This document shows, piece after piece, positions 13,459-13,994 of a stretch of 13,994 nt of DNA. The translations under genes were made by a program, and so were the position numbers. This DNA is from Clostridiales bacterium (GTDB lineage: Bacteria > Bacillota_A > Clostridia > Christensenellales > CAG-917): NCBI GenBank assembly GCA_031282095.1, contig JAITEJ010000122.1, positions 1 through 13,994 on the forward strand. Reading direction: 5' to 3'. The notes beneath the pieces are model-generated. The model did no database searches, was not told the DNA's origin, and was given only the letters and a program-made list of their open reading frames with translations. Every line of letters begins with the position of its first letter. Positions within the stretch are counted from its first letter, which is position 1.

Positions 13459-13550
13459 TGAACCCCAAAAGTTGGACAAAAAAAATGATTAGTTATGAAA
13501 GGACTGTAGACGGAACTGTACCGAAGACAGTCCTTTCGTTTTTATTTTGC
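13459..13550. mobile_element. Possible solitary IS-like end
   Basis: TGAACCCCAAAAGTTGGACA (13459-13478) resembles, from memory, terminal inverted repeats of IS3-family (IS150-like) elements, which often carry CCCCAAAAGTT(A/G)GACA at an end. The adjacent stem-loop with a GGACTGT/ACAGTCC stem is also the kind of structure found at such ends. No transposase, second terminus or target duplication is visible, so at most this is a remnant. Confidence 0.35.
13497..13548 (+). terminator. Strong rho-independent terminator after the transketolase genes
   Basis: GAAAGGACTGT (13497-13507) pairs perfectly with ACAGTCCTTTC (13527-13537), an 11-bp stem with a 19-base loop that can fold a small CGG/CCG stem. 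It is followed by a T-rich run, GTTTTTATTTT. It lies about 95 bases past the last operon stop codon. Confidence 0.8.
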
Positions 13551-13612
13551 CGTATTTTTTCGACAGATTTCTTTCGAAACGAATGAAACTATATAAAGCG
13601 GTCACATAAGAT

Positions 13613-13651
13613 ACAAAAAATAAAAAGATACGGCGGAGAACGGTTCCGCCG
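13613..13651 (-). terminator. Rho-independent terminator of the histidine kinase gene
   Basis: CGGCGGA (13631-13637) pairs with TCCGCCG (13645-13651). On the minus strand the stem is followed by TATCTTTTTATTTTTTGT, a good U-tract. It lies about 130 bases beyond the kinase stop. A weaker hairpin with TATATTTTC (13681-13702) lies between it and the gene. Confidence 0.7.
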
Positions 13652-13779
13652 GGTAACCGAAGTAAAACAAATTACATTTGAAAATATACCGTATATCTAC
13701 GGGCTTCCGTTAGTTTCGTCGGCAGTATTCCTCGATTTTTTCAGAAAGCTGTCAAAATATTATAAAAGGAGCGAACGGT

Positions 13780-13994
13780 TTAGTTTTTTTCAGGGAAGGT
13801 TACGGTAAACTTTGATCCTTTGCCGGGGCGGCTTTCAACGCTTACAACGCCGGATAGCCGCGCGGCGGAGTGTTTCACTATGGCGAGCCCGAGTCCCGTT
13901 CCGCCGCTGTTTTTGGAGCGGCTTTTGTCCACGCGATAAAATCGCTCGAATATGCGCGGCTGATCGACCTCTTTTATGCCGATACCCGTATCCG
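13780..13994 (-). CDS. Sensor histidine kinase, C-terminal fragment (5' end outside window)
   Basis: The last 70 codons of a two-component sensor kinase, read on the minus strand; the start lies beyond the right edge. The fragment is the ATP-binding (HATPase_c) domain: DTGIGI (G1 box), [15 protein letters not shown] (F box), [12 protein letters not shown] (G2 box), then [17 protein letters not shown] and a TAA stop. The [20 protein letters not shown] combination is typical of PhoR/WalK-like kinases. The sensor input, membrane segments and partner regulator are not visible, so the signal cannot be inferred. The gene ends convergently with the transketolase operon. Confidence 0.93.
   Translation of the reverse strand, partial: DTGIGIKEVDQPRIFERFYRVDKSRSKNSGGTGLGLAIVKHSAARLSGVVSVESRPGKGSKFTVTFPEKN

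Noticed and set aside
1..13994. Riboswitches, tRNA or rRNA genes, toxin-antitoxin or defence genes
   Set aside because: I looked upstream of each metabolic gene and in the gaps and saw no cloverleaf, no recognisable riboswitch core, and no gene pair of that kind.

Overview
The window looks like a chromosomal segment of an anaerobic, low-to-mid GC Firmicute of the Clostridia type, probably an uncultured gut or anaerobic-habitat lineage. The support is a class III ribonucleotide reductase activase, a cysteine-rich small protein of a kind common in Clostridia, strong AGGAGG-type ribosome binding sites, a transketolase split into two genes, and a type III pantothenate kinase. The taxonomic placement is inference; no marker RNA is present.

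Layout, left to right. A radical-SAM NrdG-type activase (108-767, +) is followed by a type II 3-dehydroquinate dehydratase (1038-1487, -). A 63-residue Cys/Gly-rich protein (1970-2161, -) has a near-perfect Shine-Dalgarno. About 0.8 kb of repeat-rich non-coding DNA follows. Next come type III pantothenate kinase (2958-3746, +), whose promoter is so close that the mRNA should be leaderless, and an ACT-domain homoserine dehydrogenase (3882-5162, +) preceded by a 37-codon ORF. A TspO/MBR-like membrane protein lies on the other strand (5281-5745, -). Thymidylate synthase (6439-7269, +) and dihydrofolate reductase (7638-8204, +) form the usual dTMP/folate pair. From a clear sigma-A-type promoter runs an operon of a GH38 alpha-mannosidase (8583-11564) and the N- and C-terminal transketolase subunits (11589-12410, 12422-13402), ending at a strong terminator. 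The right edge holds the C-terminal end of a sensor histidine kinase (13780-13994, -) with its own terminator.

The genes are mostly core metabolism: deoxynucleotide supply (nrdG, thyA, folA), the shikimate step (aroQ), CoA (coaX), the Thr/Met branch (hom) and mannoside use feeding the non-oxidative pentose phosphate pathway.

The unusual part lies between the genes. Almost every long intergenic stretch carries its own, different repeat family: a 100-bp-offset duplication near 1512-1656, a 33-bp pair at 2339-2438, a GC-rich dispersed unit at 2474-2840, 79/80-bp tandem units at 5969-6309, 89-bp units at 7304-7490, ~47-bp units at 8191-8423, and a 30-bp duplication at 8478-8536 that contains the mannosidase -35 box. 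No defence system, phage, CRISPR array or full transposon was found. Only a possible solitary IS-like end (13459-13478) and a possible acetyltransferase remnant (6315-6420) hint at past mobility or decay.
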